Shown here: positions 1 through 8,682 of the stretch, piece after piece | Position numbering within the stretch: position 1 is the stretch's first letter | Layout: each line of letters opens with the position of its first letter | DNA from: Pontibacter mucosus | GTDB lineage: Bacteria; Bacteroidota; Bacteroidia; Cytophagales; Hymenobacteraceae | DNA: 64,000 bases | Reading direction: 5' to 3' | Assembly (NCBI RefSeq): GCF_003054055.1 | Contig: NZ_QBKI01000012.1 | Span: forward strand, 89,250 to 153,249 | Notes under the pieces: model-generated | Told to the model about the DNA's origin: nothing | The model's input: the letters and a program-made list of their open reading frames with translations, nothing else | Database searches by the model: none | Position numbers and translations under genes: made by a program

Positions 1-170
1 GCAGGCTGCAGGAGGTTCGGGAGAAGTATGAGCAGTTTATACCTGAAAACCGTATCGGCGACCCCGCCGAGGTAGCGTCCCTGATGCTTTGGCTCGCTTC
101 CGGGGAGGCTGATTATGTGGTAGGCCAATCTTTTGTGATAGATGGAGGTATGAGCACCAGGTTCAGGTAA
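1..170 (+). CDS. SDR-family oxidoreductase, C-terminal end only
   Basis: The reading frame is open from base 3 to a TAA at 168-170 and gives about 55 residues. These match the C-terminal end typical of classical short-chain dehydrogenases: an RIGDPAEVA stretch, then LMLWLAS, then a VVGQSFVIDGGM segment, which in this family lines the cofactor/tetramer interface. The Rossmann core and the Ser-Tyr-Lys active site lie upstream of the window, so the substrate cannot be inferred. The gene ends convergently against the E1 dehydrogenase gene, with a hairpin terminator between them. Confidence 0.85.
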   Translation, partial: RLQEVREKYEQFIPENRIGDPAEVASLMLWLASGEADYVVGQSFVIDGGMSTRFR

Positions 171-185
171 TCCGGCAAGTATAAA

Positions 186-217
186 AAATCCCCGGCAACC
201 GAAGCGGCCGGGGATTT
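186..217 (-). terminator. Rho-independent terminator between convergent genes
   Basis: A 10-bp perfect stem AAATCCCCGG / CCGGGGATTT (186-195 with 208-217) encloses a 12-base loop. On the minus strand it is followed by a T-rich tract, so it suits the E1 dehydrogenase gene ending at 264. It can also serve the SDR gene on the plus strand, where the T run is short. Confidence 0.75.
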
Positions 218-226
218 ATACGTTGA

Positions 227-261
227 AAGTATACTTTATACTTGCCTATACTTCTATACTT
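227..261. repeat. Cluster of five TATACTT/AAGTATA motifs
   Basis: Within 35 bases lie AAGTATA at 227, and TATACTT at 230, 237, 247 and 255. The first two overlap as the palindrome AAGTATACTT. The cluster sits in the 3' untranslated end of the E1 dehydrogenase gene, immediately after its stop codon. Confidence 0.85.
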
Positions 262-263
262 GC

Positions 264-2672
264 TTAATAGATAGTCGGATAGGTTTTTGAGTCGGCTTCG
301 TGCAAAATCTCATACACCGCCTCGAACACATCCTCTGTGTTTGGCTTGGAGAAATAATCGCCATCTGAGCCGTACGGCGGACGGTGGGCATGCGCCGACA
401 GGCATTGCGGCTTAGAATCCAGCCATCTCCAGGCGCCCTGCTCATCCACTACCTGCTGCATCATAAAGGCTGTAGCGCCGCCCGGCACGTCCTCATCGGC
501 AAACAGCACACGGTTGGTTTTACGGATCGAGTCCGTGATCATGTGGTCCACGTCGAAAGGCAGGAGCGTCTGCACATCGATTACCTCGGCCGAGATACCA
601 AACTCCTCCAGCTGGCGGGCCGCTTCCATCACAATGCGGCACATAGAGCCATAGGTAACGATCGTGATATCGGTTCCCTCTCTGAGAATCTCCGGCTTGC
701 CAAGCGGCACGGTGAACTCGCCAATGTTATTCGGGATGCGCTCTTTCAGGCGGTAGCCGTTCAGACACTCAATCACCAGCGCCGGCTCGTCGGACTTGAG
801 CAGGGTGTTATAAAAGCCTGCTGCCTGCGTCATGTTGCGCGGCACCAGCACGTGCATGCCCCGGATGCTATGCAGGATCATACCAATCGGAGAGCCCGAG
901 TGCCAGATACCCTCCAGGCGGTGGCCACGGGTGCGCACAATCAGGGGAGCCTTTTGGCCGCCCTTGGTGCGGTACTGCAAGCAAGCCACGTCGTCAGACA
1001 GGATCTGGATAGCATAGAGCAGGTAATCCAGGTATTGGATTTCGGTGATTGGGCGCAGGCCGCGCAGGGCGGCACCTATCCCCTGCCCCACTATCGTGCA
1101 CTCCCGGATACCGGTATCGGTTACGCGCAGCTCGCCATGCTTCTCCTGCAGGCCGGCAAAGGCCTGGTTCACGTCGCCGATAAAGCCTACGTCCTCGCCA
1201 ATGGCGAACACACGTGGGTCGCGGGAAAGGATAGCGTCGAAGCAGGCCTGCAGCACCTCGCGGCCGTCCACCACCGGCGAGTTCTCGTCAAACTCCGGCT
1301 TTACCTCCTCTACCAGCAGCGCCGACTCTTCGGATTGGCTATACAGGTAGGAGTTATAGCGCTCGGCGTTCTCGCCCTGCACCTGCTCCAGCCACTCCAC
1401 CAGCTCTCGCTTGGCCTGGTTGCGCTCATCGCGCACATAGCGCAGGGCCTTGCGCACCGCTCTAACTGCGTCACTGCGAATCGGATTCAGCGTCTTGCGA
1501 AGCTCCTCGGTAATCGTGGCAATTTGCGTGATGTGCTCACTGGCATTAGCCAGTCCATCCAGCAGGCGCAGCGCCTCGTCATGGTCTTTCTGAATGTCGT
1601 TGGCATAGTCGTTCCAGGCATCGCTGCGAGCCACTTTCACGGCATCCTTTGCCTCTGCCTCTATCTGGGCCAACTGCTCCTCAGTGGCGATTTCGTTCTC
1701 CAGTATCCACTCGCGCATCTTCTTGATGCAGTCATACTCGGCTTCCCAGTCCAGGCGCTCCTTCGACTTATAACGCTCATGCGATCCAGAGGTAGAGTGG
1801 CCCTGCGGCTGCGTCATTTCCTCTACATGCACCAGCACCGGCACATGCTGCTCGCGGCACACGCGCACGGCGGCCTCATAGGTCTCGCAAAGGGCGAGGT
1901 AATCCCAACCCTTCACCTTAAATATCTCGTAGCCCTGCTCCCCCTCGGCGTTGCGCTGGAAACCGGCCAGAATCTCGGATATACTTCCTTTGGTGGTCTG
2001 GTACTCGGCAGGCACCGAAATGCCATAGCCATCGTCCCAAACAGACACCAGCATCGGCACTTGCAACACACCAGCCGCGTTTACGGCCTCAAAGAACATC
2101 CCCTCGGAGGTGGAGGCGTTGCCGATGGTGCCAAAGGCTACTTCGTTGCCATTCACCGAAAAGTTCGTCATGCCCTGCAGGGCCGGGTTCTGGCGGTAAA
2201 GCTTGGAGGCATAGGCCAGGCCCAAAAGGCGCGGCATCTGGGCAGCCGTAGGCGAAATATCAGCGCTTGAGTTCTTCTGCTCCATCAGGTTTTTCCAGTT
2301 GCCCTCATCGTCGAGCGAGCGGGTGCCGAAGTGGCCGTTCATGGCGCGGCCAGCGGTAGAGGGCTCTGCCTCCACATCGGTGTGGGCGTAAAGCTGGGCA
2401 AAGTACTGCTGCAGCGTCAGCTCGCCGATGGCGAACATGAAGGTCTGGTCGCGGTAGTAGCCGGATCGGAAGTCGCCGTTGCGGAAGAACTTAGCCATAG
2501 CCAGTTGGGCCAATTCTTTGCCATCCCCGAAAATGCCGAATTTGGCCTTGCCCATGAACACCTCCTTGCGGCCGGTAAGGCTGGCCTGGCGGCTTTCCCA
2601 GGCGATGCGGTAATCGTTTAATATTTCTTCGGAAGTTAGTCTCTGTATGACAGATACTTCAGTGGTTTGCAT
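264..2672 (-). CDS. Fused alpha/beta E1 component of a 2-oxoacid dehydrogenase complex
   Basis: The 802-residue protein joins both E1 subunits in one chain. Residues about 20-370 are the thiamine-diphosphate-binding alpha half: a GNASTSEGMFFEAVNAAG stretch stands where the family's GDG-x-EG motif lies, followed by a DDGYGIS segment. Residues about 455-802 are the beta half, with GQGIGAALRGLRPITEIQ, a transketolase-type pyrimidine-binding region and a C-terminal domain (DEDVPGG). The enzyme family decarboxylates a 2-oxoacid and passes the acyl group to lipoyl-E2. Bacteroidota fused E1 proteins are variously named pyruvate or 2-oxoisovalerate (branched-chain) dehydrogenase, and the sequence alone does not settle the substrate. 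No E2 or E3 gene lies nearby. A consensus promoter is placed 35 bases upstream. Confidence 0.9.
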   Translation of the reverse strand: MQTTEVSVIQRLTSEEILNDYRIAWESRQASLTGRKEVFMGKAKFGIFGDGKELAQLAMAKFFRNGDFRSGYYRDQTFMFAIGELTLQQYFAQLYAHTDVEAEPSTAGRAMNGHFGTRSLDDEGNWKNLMEQKNSSADISPTAAQMPRLLGLAYASKLYRQNPALQGMTNFSVNGNEVAFGTIGNASTSEGMFFEAVNAAGVLQVPMLVSVWDDGYGISVPAEYQTTKGSISEILAGFQRNAEGEQGYEIFKVKGWDYLALCETYEAAVRVCREQHVPVLVHVEEMTQPQGHSTSGSHERYKSKERLDWEAEYDCIKKMREWILENEIATEEQLAQIEAEAKDAVKVARSDAWNDYANDIQKDHDEALRLLDGLANASEHITQIATITEELRKTLNPIRSDAVRAVRKALRYVRDERNQAKRELVEWLEQVQGENAERYNSYLYSQSEESALLVEEVKPEFDENSPVVDGREVLQACFDAILSRDPRVFAIGEDVGFIGDVNQAFAGLQEKHGELRVTDTGIRECTIVGQGIGAALRGLRPITEIQYLDYLLYAIQILSDDVACLQYRTKGGQKAPLIVRTRGHRLEGIWHSGSPIGMILHSIRGMHVLVPRNMTQAAGFYNTLLKSDEPALVIECLNGYRLKERIPNNIGEFTVPLGKPEILREGTDITIVTYGSMCRIVMEAARQLEEFGISAEVIDVQTLLPFDVDHMITDSIRKTNRVLFADEDVPGGATAFMMQQVVDEQGAWRWLDSKPQCLSAHAHRPPYGSDGDYFSKPNTEDVFEAVYEILHEADSKTYPTIY

Positions 2673-2706
2673 GTGATATCGTTTAAACCAATGGTCTTTT
2701 TCTATT

Positions 2707-2737
2707 CAAAAGTACATAAGATTCCCCTAAATTCAAA
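2707..2737 (-). promoter_or_regulatory. Bacteroidota-type promoter of the E1 dehydrogenase gene
   Basis: On the minus strand TTTG (2734-2737), a 19-base spacer and TACTTTTG (2707-2714) match the TTTG-N19-TAnnTTTG consensus of the Bacteroidota major sigma factor exactly. The -7 box ends about 35 bases before the start codon at 2672. Confidence 0.75.
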
Positions 2738-2798
2738 TTTGGCAATGCTTTGGCGGCCCTTACAAAGTGCCGTCGCTGTGTTTGAAAAAAGATTCTCG

Positions 2799-2806
2799 TA
2801 TATTTG
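2799..2806 (+). promoter_or_regulatory. Candidate -7 box for the DUF1573 gene
   Basis: TATATTTG matches TAnnTTTG and lies about 35 bases before the ATG at 2842. The nearest TTTG upstream (2781-2784) is only 14 bases away, shorter than the usual spacing, so the -33 element is not convincing. Confidence 0.4.
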
Positions 2807-2841
2807 TTTTGCACTAAAAATCTCCGAATTTAGGTGCAGTA

Positions 2842-3639
2842 ATGCCGTTCCCTTATTTACATATGACTAGTAAGCTATTTCTATTAACGCTGTTGTGTTT
2901 TATATTTGCGGGCTATACAGCTAAGGCACAAGGGAAACTGGTTTTTGAAAAGGAAACCCATGACTTCGGCACCATAGCTGAGGGCACGCAGGCCTCCTAT
3001 GTTTTCAAGGTGAAAAACGAGGGAACCGAGCCGGTGGTTATACCCAGTGTGCAGGCTTCCTGCGGCTGTACCACCCCCTCCTGGACTAAAGTGCCTATAT
3101 TGCCGGGAGAATTTGGCACGATTACAGCTGTTTATAATTCAACAGGCCGGCCGGGCCCGTTCTACAAGAGCATAACGGTGTTATCGAACAATTCTGAGAA
3201 GCCGCAGCATGTTTTGTACATAAAAGGCGAGGTTGGTCCGAAAGATTTAATTTCGGCGATCACACCGGAACAAAAGGCACTTTCGCCGCGTTTGGCAGTC
3301 GGAGGCACCAGTCACAGCTTCGGAAACCTTGAAAAAGGACAAAAACCTGTAGCTAAATTCCTGATTCGGAACACGGGCCGCAAGCCCCTTGTGATACAAG
3401 GTGTGAAGAGTACCTGCAACTGCGTGCAGTACCGCAGTTCCAAGCCAGAAATTAAACCCGGCGAGGTGGCAACTTTGGAACTAAGGTACGCTCCGGTGAT
3501 GTTAGGGGAGCAAAACGAGGTAGTAACCGTTCTTTCAAATGATTTGATTATGCCTAACCTCAGGCTGACGCTGAAGGCAAACGTGGTGGAAGCGAAAGAG
3601 GCAAAGGCATCTAAAGATATGATAAGGGAAGGCAAATAG
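2842..3639 (+). CDS. DUF1573 domain protein, exported, two domains
   Basis: The protein of 265 residues (258 if started at the internal ATG 2863) begins with a signal peptide ending near AKAQ, which fits the internal start better. Two DUF1573 (immunoglobulin-like, ASPM/SPD-2/Hydin-type) repeats follow at about 33-130 and 150-250: each has a THDFG / SHSFG opening, a VKNEGTEPVVI or IRNTGRKPLVI strand and a CGCT or CNC cysteine pair, then PGE and an SNN/SND turn. DUF1573 proteins are periplasmic or cell-surface and mostly uncharacterised. The gene stands alone between a divergent E1 gene and ald. Confidence 0.85.
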   Translation: MPFPYLHMTSKLFLLTLLCFIFAGYTAKAQGKLVFEKETHDFGTIAEGTQASYVFKVKNEGTEPVVIPSVQASCGCTTPSWTKVPILPGEFGTITAVYNSTGRPGPFYKSITVLSNNSEKPQHVLYIKGEVGPKDLISAITPEQKALSPRLAVGGTSHSFGNLEKGQKPVAKFLIRNTGRKPLVIQGVKSTCNCVQYRSSKPEIKPGEVATLELRYAPVMLGEQNEVVTVLSNDLIMPNLRLTLKANVVEAKEAKASKDMIREGK

Positions 3640-3842
3640 CCGACACCTTTCAGATAGTTTTTTTCATAGTTTTATTTTGTACTAATGGCAGTGATTTTAT
3701 CGCTGCCTTTTTTCATTTATAGCCCTTCCTAAACCGCACTGGAAAGCTGCTTAAATTGTATACTTTGAGCACATTTACCTGCTCTTCCTCAAGCGGTTAT
3801 ACTACATTCGGCAAGAACTATTTTATTTCAGCAAACTAATGG

Positions 3843-3850
3843 TATCTTTG
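3843..3850 (+). promoter_or_regulatory. Candidate -7 box for ald
   Basis: TATCTTTG matches the TAnnTTTG consensus and lies 44 bases before the ald start codon. The -33 region is T-rich (around 3821-3829) without an exact TTTG. Confidence 0.5.
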
Positions 3851-3894
3851 CGCATCTAAATTCAAAAAACCTGTCAAATTAAACTGATTGCGAT

Positions 3895-5007
3895 ATGATA
3901 ATCGGCGTTCCGAAGGAAATCAAGAATAATGAGAACCGCGTGGGCGTAACACCTGCCGGCGTAACTGAACTGGTGCGCAATGGCCACACCGTATATGTAC
4001 AGGCTACTGCCGGCGAAGGCAGCGGCTTTGTGGATGCTGAGTACGAAGCAGCCGGTGCCACCATCCTTCCCAGCATTGAGGAAGTGTACGGTATCGCCGA
4101 CATGATCGTGAAAGTAAAAGAGCCTATTGAGTCAGAGTATAACCTGGTAAAGGATAACCAACTGCTGTTCACCTACTTCCACTTTGCCTCCCATGAGCCG
4201 CTAACCACAGCCATGATTGAGCGCAACGCAGTGTGCCTTGCCTACGAAACCGTAGAGCGTGCTGACCGCAGCCTGCCGTTGCTGGTGCCGATGTCGGAGG
4301 TGGCTGGCCGTATGGCGGTGCAGCAAGGTGCCAAGTACCTGGAGAAGCCGCTGAAAGGACGTGGCATTCTGCTGGGTGGCGTACCGGGCGTTCGCCCTGC
4401 CAAAGTGCTGATCCTGGGTGGTGGCGTGGTGGGTACCAACGCAGCCAAGATTGCTGCCGGTATGGGCGCCGACGTAACCATTATGGACACAAACCTGGCC
4501 CGTCTCCGTTACCTGGACGATATCATGCCAGCCAACGTGAACACGCTCATGTCTAATGAGTATAATGTTCGCCAGTTGCTGCCAACGCACGACCTGATTA
4601 TCGGGGCCGTGCTGATACCTGGTGCCAAGGCACCTCGCCTTATCACCAGAGACATGCTGAAGGATATGCGTCCGGGCACAGTGCTGGTTGACGTAGCCGT
4701 TGACCAGGGTGGCTGTATCGAAACCTGCAAGCCGACGACGCACGAGAACCCAACCTTCATCATCGACGACGTGGTGCACTACTGCGTGGCGAACATGCCG
4801 GGCGCGGTGCCTTATACTTCTACTCAGGCCCTTACCAACGCCACCATGCCGTATGTGCTGATGGTAGCCAACAAAGGCTGGAAGCAGGCTTGCGCCGATA
4901 ACGCCGAGCTGAAGAAAGGCCTGAACGTGGTAAACGGCAAAGTGGTTTATGCTGGCGTGGCCGAGGCATTCAACCTGCCATACACTCCAGTGGAAGAAGT
5001 GCTGTAA
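3895..5007 (+). CDS. ald: Alanine dehydrogenase
   Basis: The 370-residue length and the opening MIIGVPKEIKNNENRVG are typical of alanine dehydrogenase, which interconverts L-alanine and pyruvate with NAD and ammonia. The N-terminal substrate domain includes K in the MIVKVKEP segment and H in FHFASHEPL, both conserved in the family. The NAD-binding domain has GGGVVGTNAAKIA around residues 175-190, followed by an acidic turn after the second strand (MDTN). The C-terminal part has the family segment DQGGCIET and PGAVPYTST. It is monocistronic, with its own -7 box and a terminator after the stop. Confidence 0.95.
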   Translation: MIIGVPKEIKNNENRVGVTPAGVTELVRNGHTVYVQATAGEGSGFVDAEYEAAGATILPSIEEVYGIADMIVKVKEPIESEYNLVKDNQLLFTYFHFASHEPLTTAMIERNAVCLAYETVERADRSLPLLVPMSEVAGRMAVQQGAKYLEKPLKGRGILLGGVPGVRPAKVLILGGGVVGTNAAKIAAGMGADVTIMDTNLARLRYLDDIMPANVNTLMSNEYNVRQLLPTHDLIIGAVLIPGAKAPRLITRDMLKDMRPGTVLVDVAVDQGGCIETCKPTTHENPTFIIDDVVHYCVANMPGAVPYTSTQALTNATMPYVLMVANKGWKQACADNAELKKGLNVVNGKVVYAGVAEAFNLPYTPVEEVL

Positions 5008-5028
5008 TAAGACAATACAAGTATAAGT

Positions 5029-5069
5029 GGGCGCCTTTTTGACTTTGTCAGGAAGGCGCTCTTATTTTT
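5029..5069 (+). terminator. Rho-independent terminator of ald
   Basis: GGGCGCCTT (5029-5037) pairs with AAGGCGCTC (5053-5061) with one G-U pair, followed by a T-rich tract to 5069. It lies 22 bases after the ald stop. Confidence 0.7.
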
Positions 5070-5160
5070 GTGCCACCGGGGAGTGTTAAATTGCGCTCCC
5101 CCGGCCTAAAGCCTGACCTGCCCCTGGCGGCAGGCTATACTTTAACACGAAAGAACCGCG

Positions 5161-7038
5161 ATGTTCGACACGGCTTTTAAACTGATGCTGCGCCGCCTGG
5201 GCCTTTTGCTGGTGCTCTACACGCTGCTGCGTCTGCTCTTTTATATTTTCAATCCGGCAGAGTTTGCGGGTGCCGATGCAGGTAAGCTGCTGTTTGCCTT
5301 TGCCCACGGCCTGCGCTTCGATGTGGCGGCTATACTTATCACCAACGCAGTTTTTATACTGCTGTCGCTATTCCCGGTAGGTAACACGCTGCACCCTACG
5401 TACCAGCGGGTGCTGAAATGGGTATTTATACTTTGCAACGCCCCCTTTATAGCCCTTGCCATCGTGGATGTGGAGTTCTTCAAGTTCATAGGCCGCCGCA
5501 CCAGCAACGAGCTTTTTTCCATCACCGGTGACATTACCAGCCAGTTAATTCAGTTGATGGGCTATTATTGGTACCTCACGCTGGGCTTTGTGCTGCTGGT
5601 ACTTGGCCTGGCCAGGGCCTTCCCGAAGGCTCCTGCCCTGCCCTCGCCTGCTCCCAACGTATGGCTGCGTGGCCTGAGGCTGGTGCTGGTGGCGGGATTT
5701 GTGGTGCTTGGCATCCGGGGAGGCTTGCAGTTGAAGCCGCTCCGCCCCAGCCACGCTTTCATCGTGGAGCCGGCTGCCCTGGGCCACCTGACGCTCAACA
5801 GTCCCTTCACCTTCATCAAAGGCATCGGGCAAACCAGCCTGGAGCAGAAAAACTACTTCGAAACCGAGCAGAAGCTACTGCAAGCACTACAGTTTGACCC
5901 GCAAAATTATAACCAGGCCCAAGGTACTGCAGAAAAGCAGAATGTGGTGATTATCATCCTGGAGAGCTTTGCCGCCGAGTATGTGGGCGCGCTGAACAAC
6001 GGCCAGGGCTATACGCCTTTCCTGGACTCGCTGGCCACGCAGGGGGTGCTCTTTCGGGATGCTTTTGCCAACGGCCGGAAATCCATCGAGTCGCTGCCCT
6101 CTATACTTGCCGGGATGCCCTCCCTGATGCCGGAGCCATTCATCACCTCCCCTTACCAAGCCAACGAAATCTACGGATTAGGTACTATTCTGCAGCAGGA
6201 GGGCTACCACACAGCCATGTTCCATGGGGCGGCCAACGGCTCGATGGGCTTCAACAATTTTGCTATCCGGGCGGGAATGCAGGAATACTATGGCTTGGAT
6301 GAATACCCTTCCAGCCTGCGCAAGCAGGACTTCGACGGGCAATGGGGCATCTTTGACGAGCCCTACCTGCAGTATGTTTCGCGGGAGCTGACAGGCTTTC
6401 AGCAGCCGTTTATGGCTACACTGTTCACGCTGAGTTCGCACCAGCCTTATACCATCCCGGACAAGTATAAAGGCCGCTTCCCGAAAGGCGAGCTGGAGAT
6501 ACACGAGTCCATCGGTTACGCCGACCATGCGCTCCGGCAGTTCTTTAAGTCCGCCGCCCGGCAGCCCTGGTACGCTAACACCCTGTTTATACTTACCGCC
6601 GACCATACCCAGAAAAGTATAAACCCAGCCTATCAGAACGAGTTGGGCAACTTCCGGGTACCGCTGCTGTTGTTTCATTCTAACAAGAGTCTGGAAAGTA
6701 TAGATGCTGGCAGAGTGGCGCAGCACGCCGACATTCCGGCCACGGTGGTTGATTTCCTGCAGGTTAAAACCGACAAGCTGCTGCCGTTCAGCAAATCCCT
6801 GCTCGACACGGCATCTACAGGCAATGCTATACTTTACAACGGCTCCTCTTACCTGCTCGTGCAACCAGAGGTAGTAACGATGCTTAGCCAGGACGATGCC
6901 CTGCAGTTCTATACTTTCCCTGATTTGGCACCTGCCTCCCCTGCCCTTCAGTCCGGGCAGTTGCTGAAGGCGCAAGTGCAGTATTTCCGAAACGGCCTGG
7001 TAAACAATCGGCTATACTTTTGGAAGGAGGAAATTTAG
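5161..7038 (+). CDS. LTA-synthase-family sulfatase/phosphoglycerol transferase-like membrane enzyme
   Basis: The 625-residue protein has five hydrophobic segments in the first ~190 residues and then an extracytoplasmic alkaline-phosphatase-fold domain (about 260-560). Visible motifs: VVIIILESFAAEY (metal-binding Glu), NGRKSIESLPSIL holding the Ser that replaces the usual nucleophilic Thr/Ser, LSSHQPYTIPDKYKG, and LTADHTQK (Asp-His metal ligands). The family transfers phosphoglycerol or phosphoethanolamine from lipids to glycans; in Gram-negatives the acceptor is generally unknown. The coding sequence carries about ten AAGTATA/TATACTT motifs, more than any other gene in the window, five of them encoding Ile-Leu as ATA-CTT. 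Confidence 0.85.
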   Translation: MFDTAFKLMLRRLGLLLVLYTLLRLLFYIFNPAEFAGADAGKLLFAFAHGLRFDVAAILITNAVFILLSLFPVGNTLHPTYQRVLKWVFILCNAPFIALAIVDVEFFKFIGRRTSNELFSITGDITSQLIQLMGYYWYLTLGFVLLVLGLARAFPKAPALPSPAPNVWLRGLRLVLVAGFVVLGIRGGLQLKPLRPSHAFIVEPAALGHLTLNSPFTFIKGIGQTSLEQKNYFETEQKLLQALQFDPQNYNQAQGTAEKQNVVIIILESFAAEYVGALNNGQGYTPFLDSLATQGVLFRDAFANGRKSIESLPSILAGMPSLMPEPFITSPYQANEIYGLGTILQQEGYHTAMFHGAANGSMGFNNFAIRAGMQEYYGLDEYPSSLRKQDFDGQWGIFDEPYLQYVSRELTGFQQPFMATLFTLSSHQPYTIPDKYKGRFPKGELEIHESIGYADHALRQFFKSAARQPWYANTLFILTADHTQKSINPAYQNELGNFRVPLLLFHSNKSLESIDAGRVAQHADIPATVVDFLQVKTDKLLPFSKSLLDTASTGNAILYNGSSYLLVQPEVVTMLSQDDALQFYTFPDLAPASPALQSGQLLKAQVQYFRNGLVNNRLYFWKEEI

Positions 7039-7041
7039 TTT

Positions 7042-7367
7042 TGAATGAGTGAATGAGTGAATAGGTGTGTGTTAAAACCCTGCACTCGCTCGCGTCCCGC
7101 GAGTGTGCGTTATTTTGGGGCCTCTGGCCACTATTTATACTATTATTGGATAACTCTATGATCTGGATATCGCTTTGCTCCGATTTGTCTGCCGCGAGCG
7201 TCCTCGCTCATGACAAGCTATTATTAGTGTTGGAGCTCTGGCCTATTTAGTACCTTATAGTACAGAAAGTATAGTATAGCGAGCGGCCAGAGGCCCCAAA
7301 ATAACGCACACTCGCGGGACGCGAGCGAGATTAAGCCATTCACTCATCCACTCAATCACTCATTCAA
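7042..7367. repeat. Long inverted-repeat element (45-bp perfect arms)
   Basis: The arms 7085-7129 and 7285-7329 are perfect inverted repeats of 45 bp, beginning CTCGCTCGCGTCCC and ending CCTCTGGCC. They enclose 155 AT-rich bases with no convincing ORF. Outside them lie degenerate GAATGAGTG repeats (7042-7063) matched by the inverse CACTCATTC repeats (7337-7367). This looks like a non-autonomous mobile element or a large cruciform/terminator structure. The right edge overlaps the last codons of the HsdR_N-like gene by a few bases. Confidence 0.75.
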
Positions 7368-7809
7368 CATTGTACCTCGGTACCTCCTGCAGCGGCTCAA
7401 ACGTGCGGGTTTCGAAGTTTACCTGCCAGCAGTAGTGCTGCAGGCCGTTGGAGATAACGACATACCTGGCGCGTAAGGTTTGGTTGTAGGTAGACACCTG
7501 CTTGATAACATCCTGCGTAATAGGTACATGAACGGCTTTGCACTCGAGCAACAGGTGGGGCTGGCCCTCCTGGTTGTAAACGCATAGGTCGGTACGCTTC
7601 TGCAGCTTGTTGTAGCGGGTGCCGCGCTCTATGCTGATCAGGCTTTTGGGGTAGCCGAGCGTGTTGATGAGGTAATGCACAAAATGCTGGCGCACCCATT
7701 CCTCCGGGGTCAGCACTACGTTTTTGCGGCGAAGTATATCAAAAATCAGATAATTAGAACCTGATTTCGTAACTTTGTAGTCAAAGGGAGGTAAATTGAG
7801 GGCATCCAT
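7360..7809 (-). CDS. HsdR N-terminal-like (PD-(D/E)XK) nuclease-fold protein, stand-alone
   Basis: Starting at the second in-frame ATG (7809) the protein has 149 residues. A longer frame exists but its extra 18 residues are low-complexity Ala/Gly. The core resembles the N-terminal domain of type I restriction endonuclease R subunits: VRQHFVHYLINTLGYP helix, then D74 in RTDLCVY and E89-x-K91 in LLECKA, the catalytic PD-(D/E)XK pattern. No helicase domain, methylase or specificity subunit is near, as is common for this small Bacteroidota family, so a nucleic-acid role other than restriction is possible. It is divergent from the AMP nucleosidase gene, 90 bases away. Confidence 0.75.
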   Translation of the reverse strand: MDALNLPPFDYKVTKSGSNYLIFDILRRKNVVLTPEEWVRQHFVHYLINTLGYPKSLISIERGTRYNKLQKRTDLCVYNQEGQPHLLLECKAVHVPITQDVIKQVSTYNQTLRARYVVISNGLQHYCWQVNFETRTFEPLQEVPRYNVE

Positions 7810-7899
7810 ACTGCAATTTAACCTTTTTCCTGCTACCTCCGCCCCAGTAGCCGCTGCTGCCAAGGCGGTTTTTTTGTACCTAACTAATCAGTAAAACCC

Positions 7900-8673
7900 A
7901 TGAAAAGCAAAGAGGAAATAGTAAGCGACTGGCTGCCACGCTACACCGGTGTGCCCCTCGACGAGTTTGGGGAGTATATTCTGCTCACCAACTTTATAAA
8001 CTACGTGCGCATGTTCGCCGACCGTTTCGGCGTGGAGATAAAGGGGCTCGACAAGCCCATGCAAACGGCCACGGCCAACAACATCACCATCATCAACTTT
8101 GGCATGGGCAGTGCCATGGCGGCTACCGTGATGGACCTGCTCTCGGCCATTAAGCCTAAAGCGGCCCTATTCCTGGGCAAGTGCGGCGGCCTGAAAAAGA
8201 AAACGCAGATTGGCGACCTTATACTTCCGATTGCAGCCATCCGCGGCGAGGGTACCTCCGACGATTACCTGCCACCGGAAATCCCGGCCCTGCCCTCGTT
8301 CCGCCTGCAGCGCGCCGTTTCCTCCATGATCAAGAAGCACGAGATGGACTACTGGACCGGCACGGTGTATACTACCAACCGCCGCGTGTGGGAGCACGAC
8401 GACGACTTTAAGGATTACCTGCGCCAGATCCGCGCCATGGGCATCGACATGGAAACGGCCACTATCTTTACCGTAGGCTTTATCAACGAGATCCCGCACG
8501 GTGCCCTGCTGCTGGTGTCTGATAACCCGATGATTCCGGAGGGCGTGAAGACCTCAGAAAGTGACAAACTTGTGACAACCAACTACGTGGAGAAACACCT
8601 GAGCATCGGCATCGACTCGTTGCTGGAGCTTATCAACTCCGGAGAATCCGTAAAACATATGCGTTTCGAGTAA
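7900..8673 (+). CDS. amn: AMP nucleosidase
   Basis: This 257-residue protein belongs to the nucleoside phosphorylase fold and matches the short Bacteroidota AMP nucleosidases, which hydrolyse AMP to adenine and ribose 5-phosphate. Visible features: FGMGSAMAATVMDLL and LFLGKCGGLKKKTQIGDLILPIAAIRGEG (phosphate/nucleoside site), the GIDMETATIF segment with the conserved Met-Glu that holds the ribose, and LLVSDNP with the catalytic Asp. It lacks the extra N-terminal domain of the E. coli Amn. The next gene starts 9 bases after the stop, suggesting co-transcription. Confidence 0.88.
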   Translation: MKSKEEIVSDWLPRYTGVPLDEFGEYILLTNFINYVRMFADRFGVEIKGLDKPMQTATANNITIINFGMGSAMAATVMDLLSAIKPKAALFLGKCGGLKKKTQIGDLILPIAAIRGEGTSDDYLPPEIPALPSFRLQRAVSSMIKKHEMDYWTGTVYTTNRRVWEHDDDFKDYLRQIRAMGIDMETATIFTVGFINEIPHGALLLVSDNPMIPEGVKTSESDKLVTTNYVEKHLSIGIDSLLELINSGESVKHMRFE

Positions 8674-8682
8674 ACCAACACT

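Noticed and set aside
384..2270. 628-codon plus-strand frame over the E1 dehydrogenase gene
   Set aside because: It is a shadow on the opposite strand of a strongly supported gene, with His/Arg/Gln-rich sequence that looks unlike a protein.
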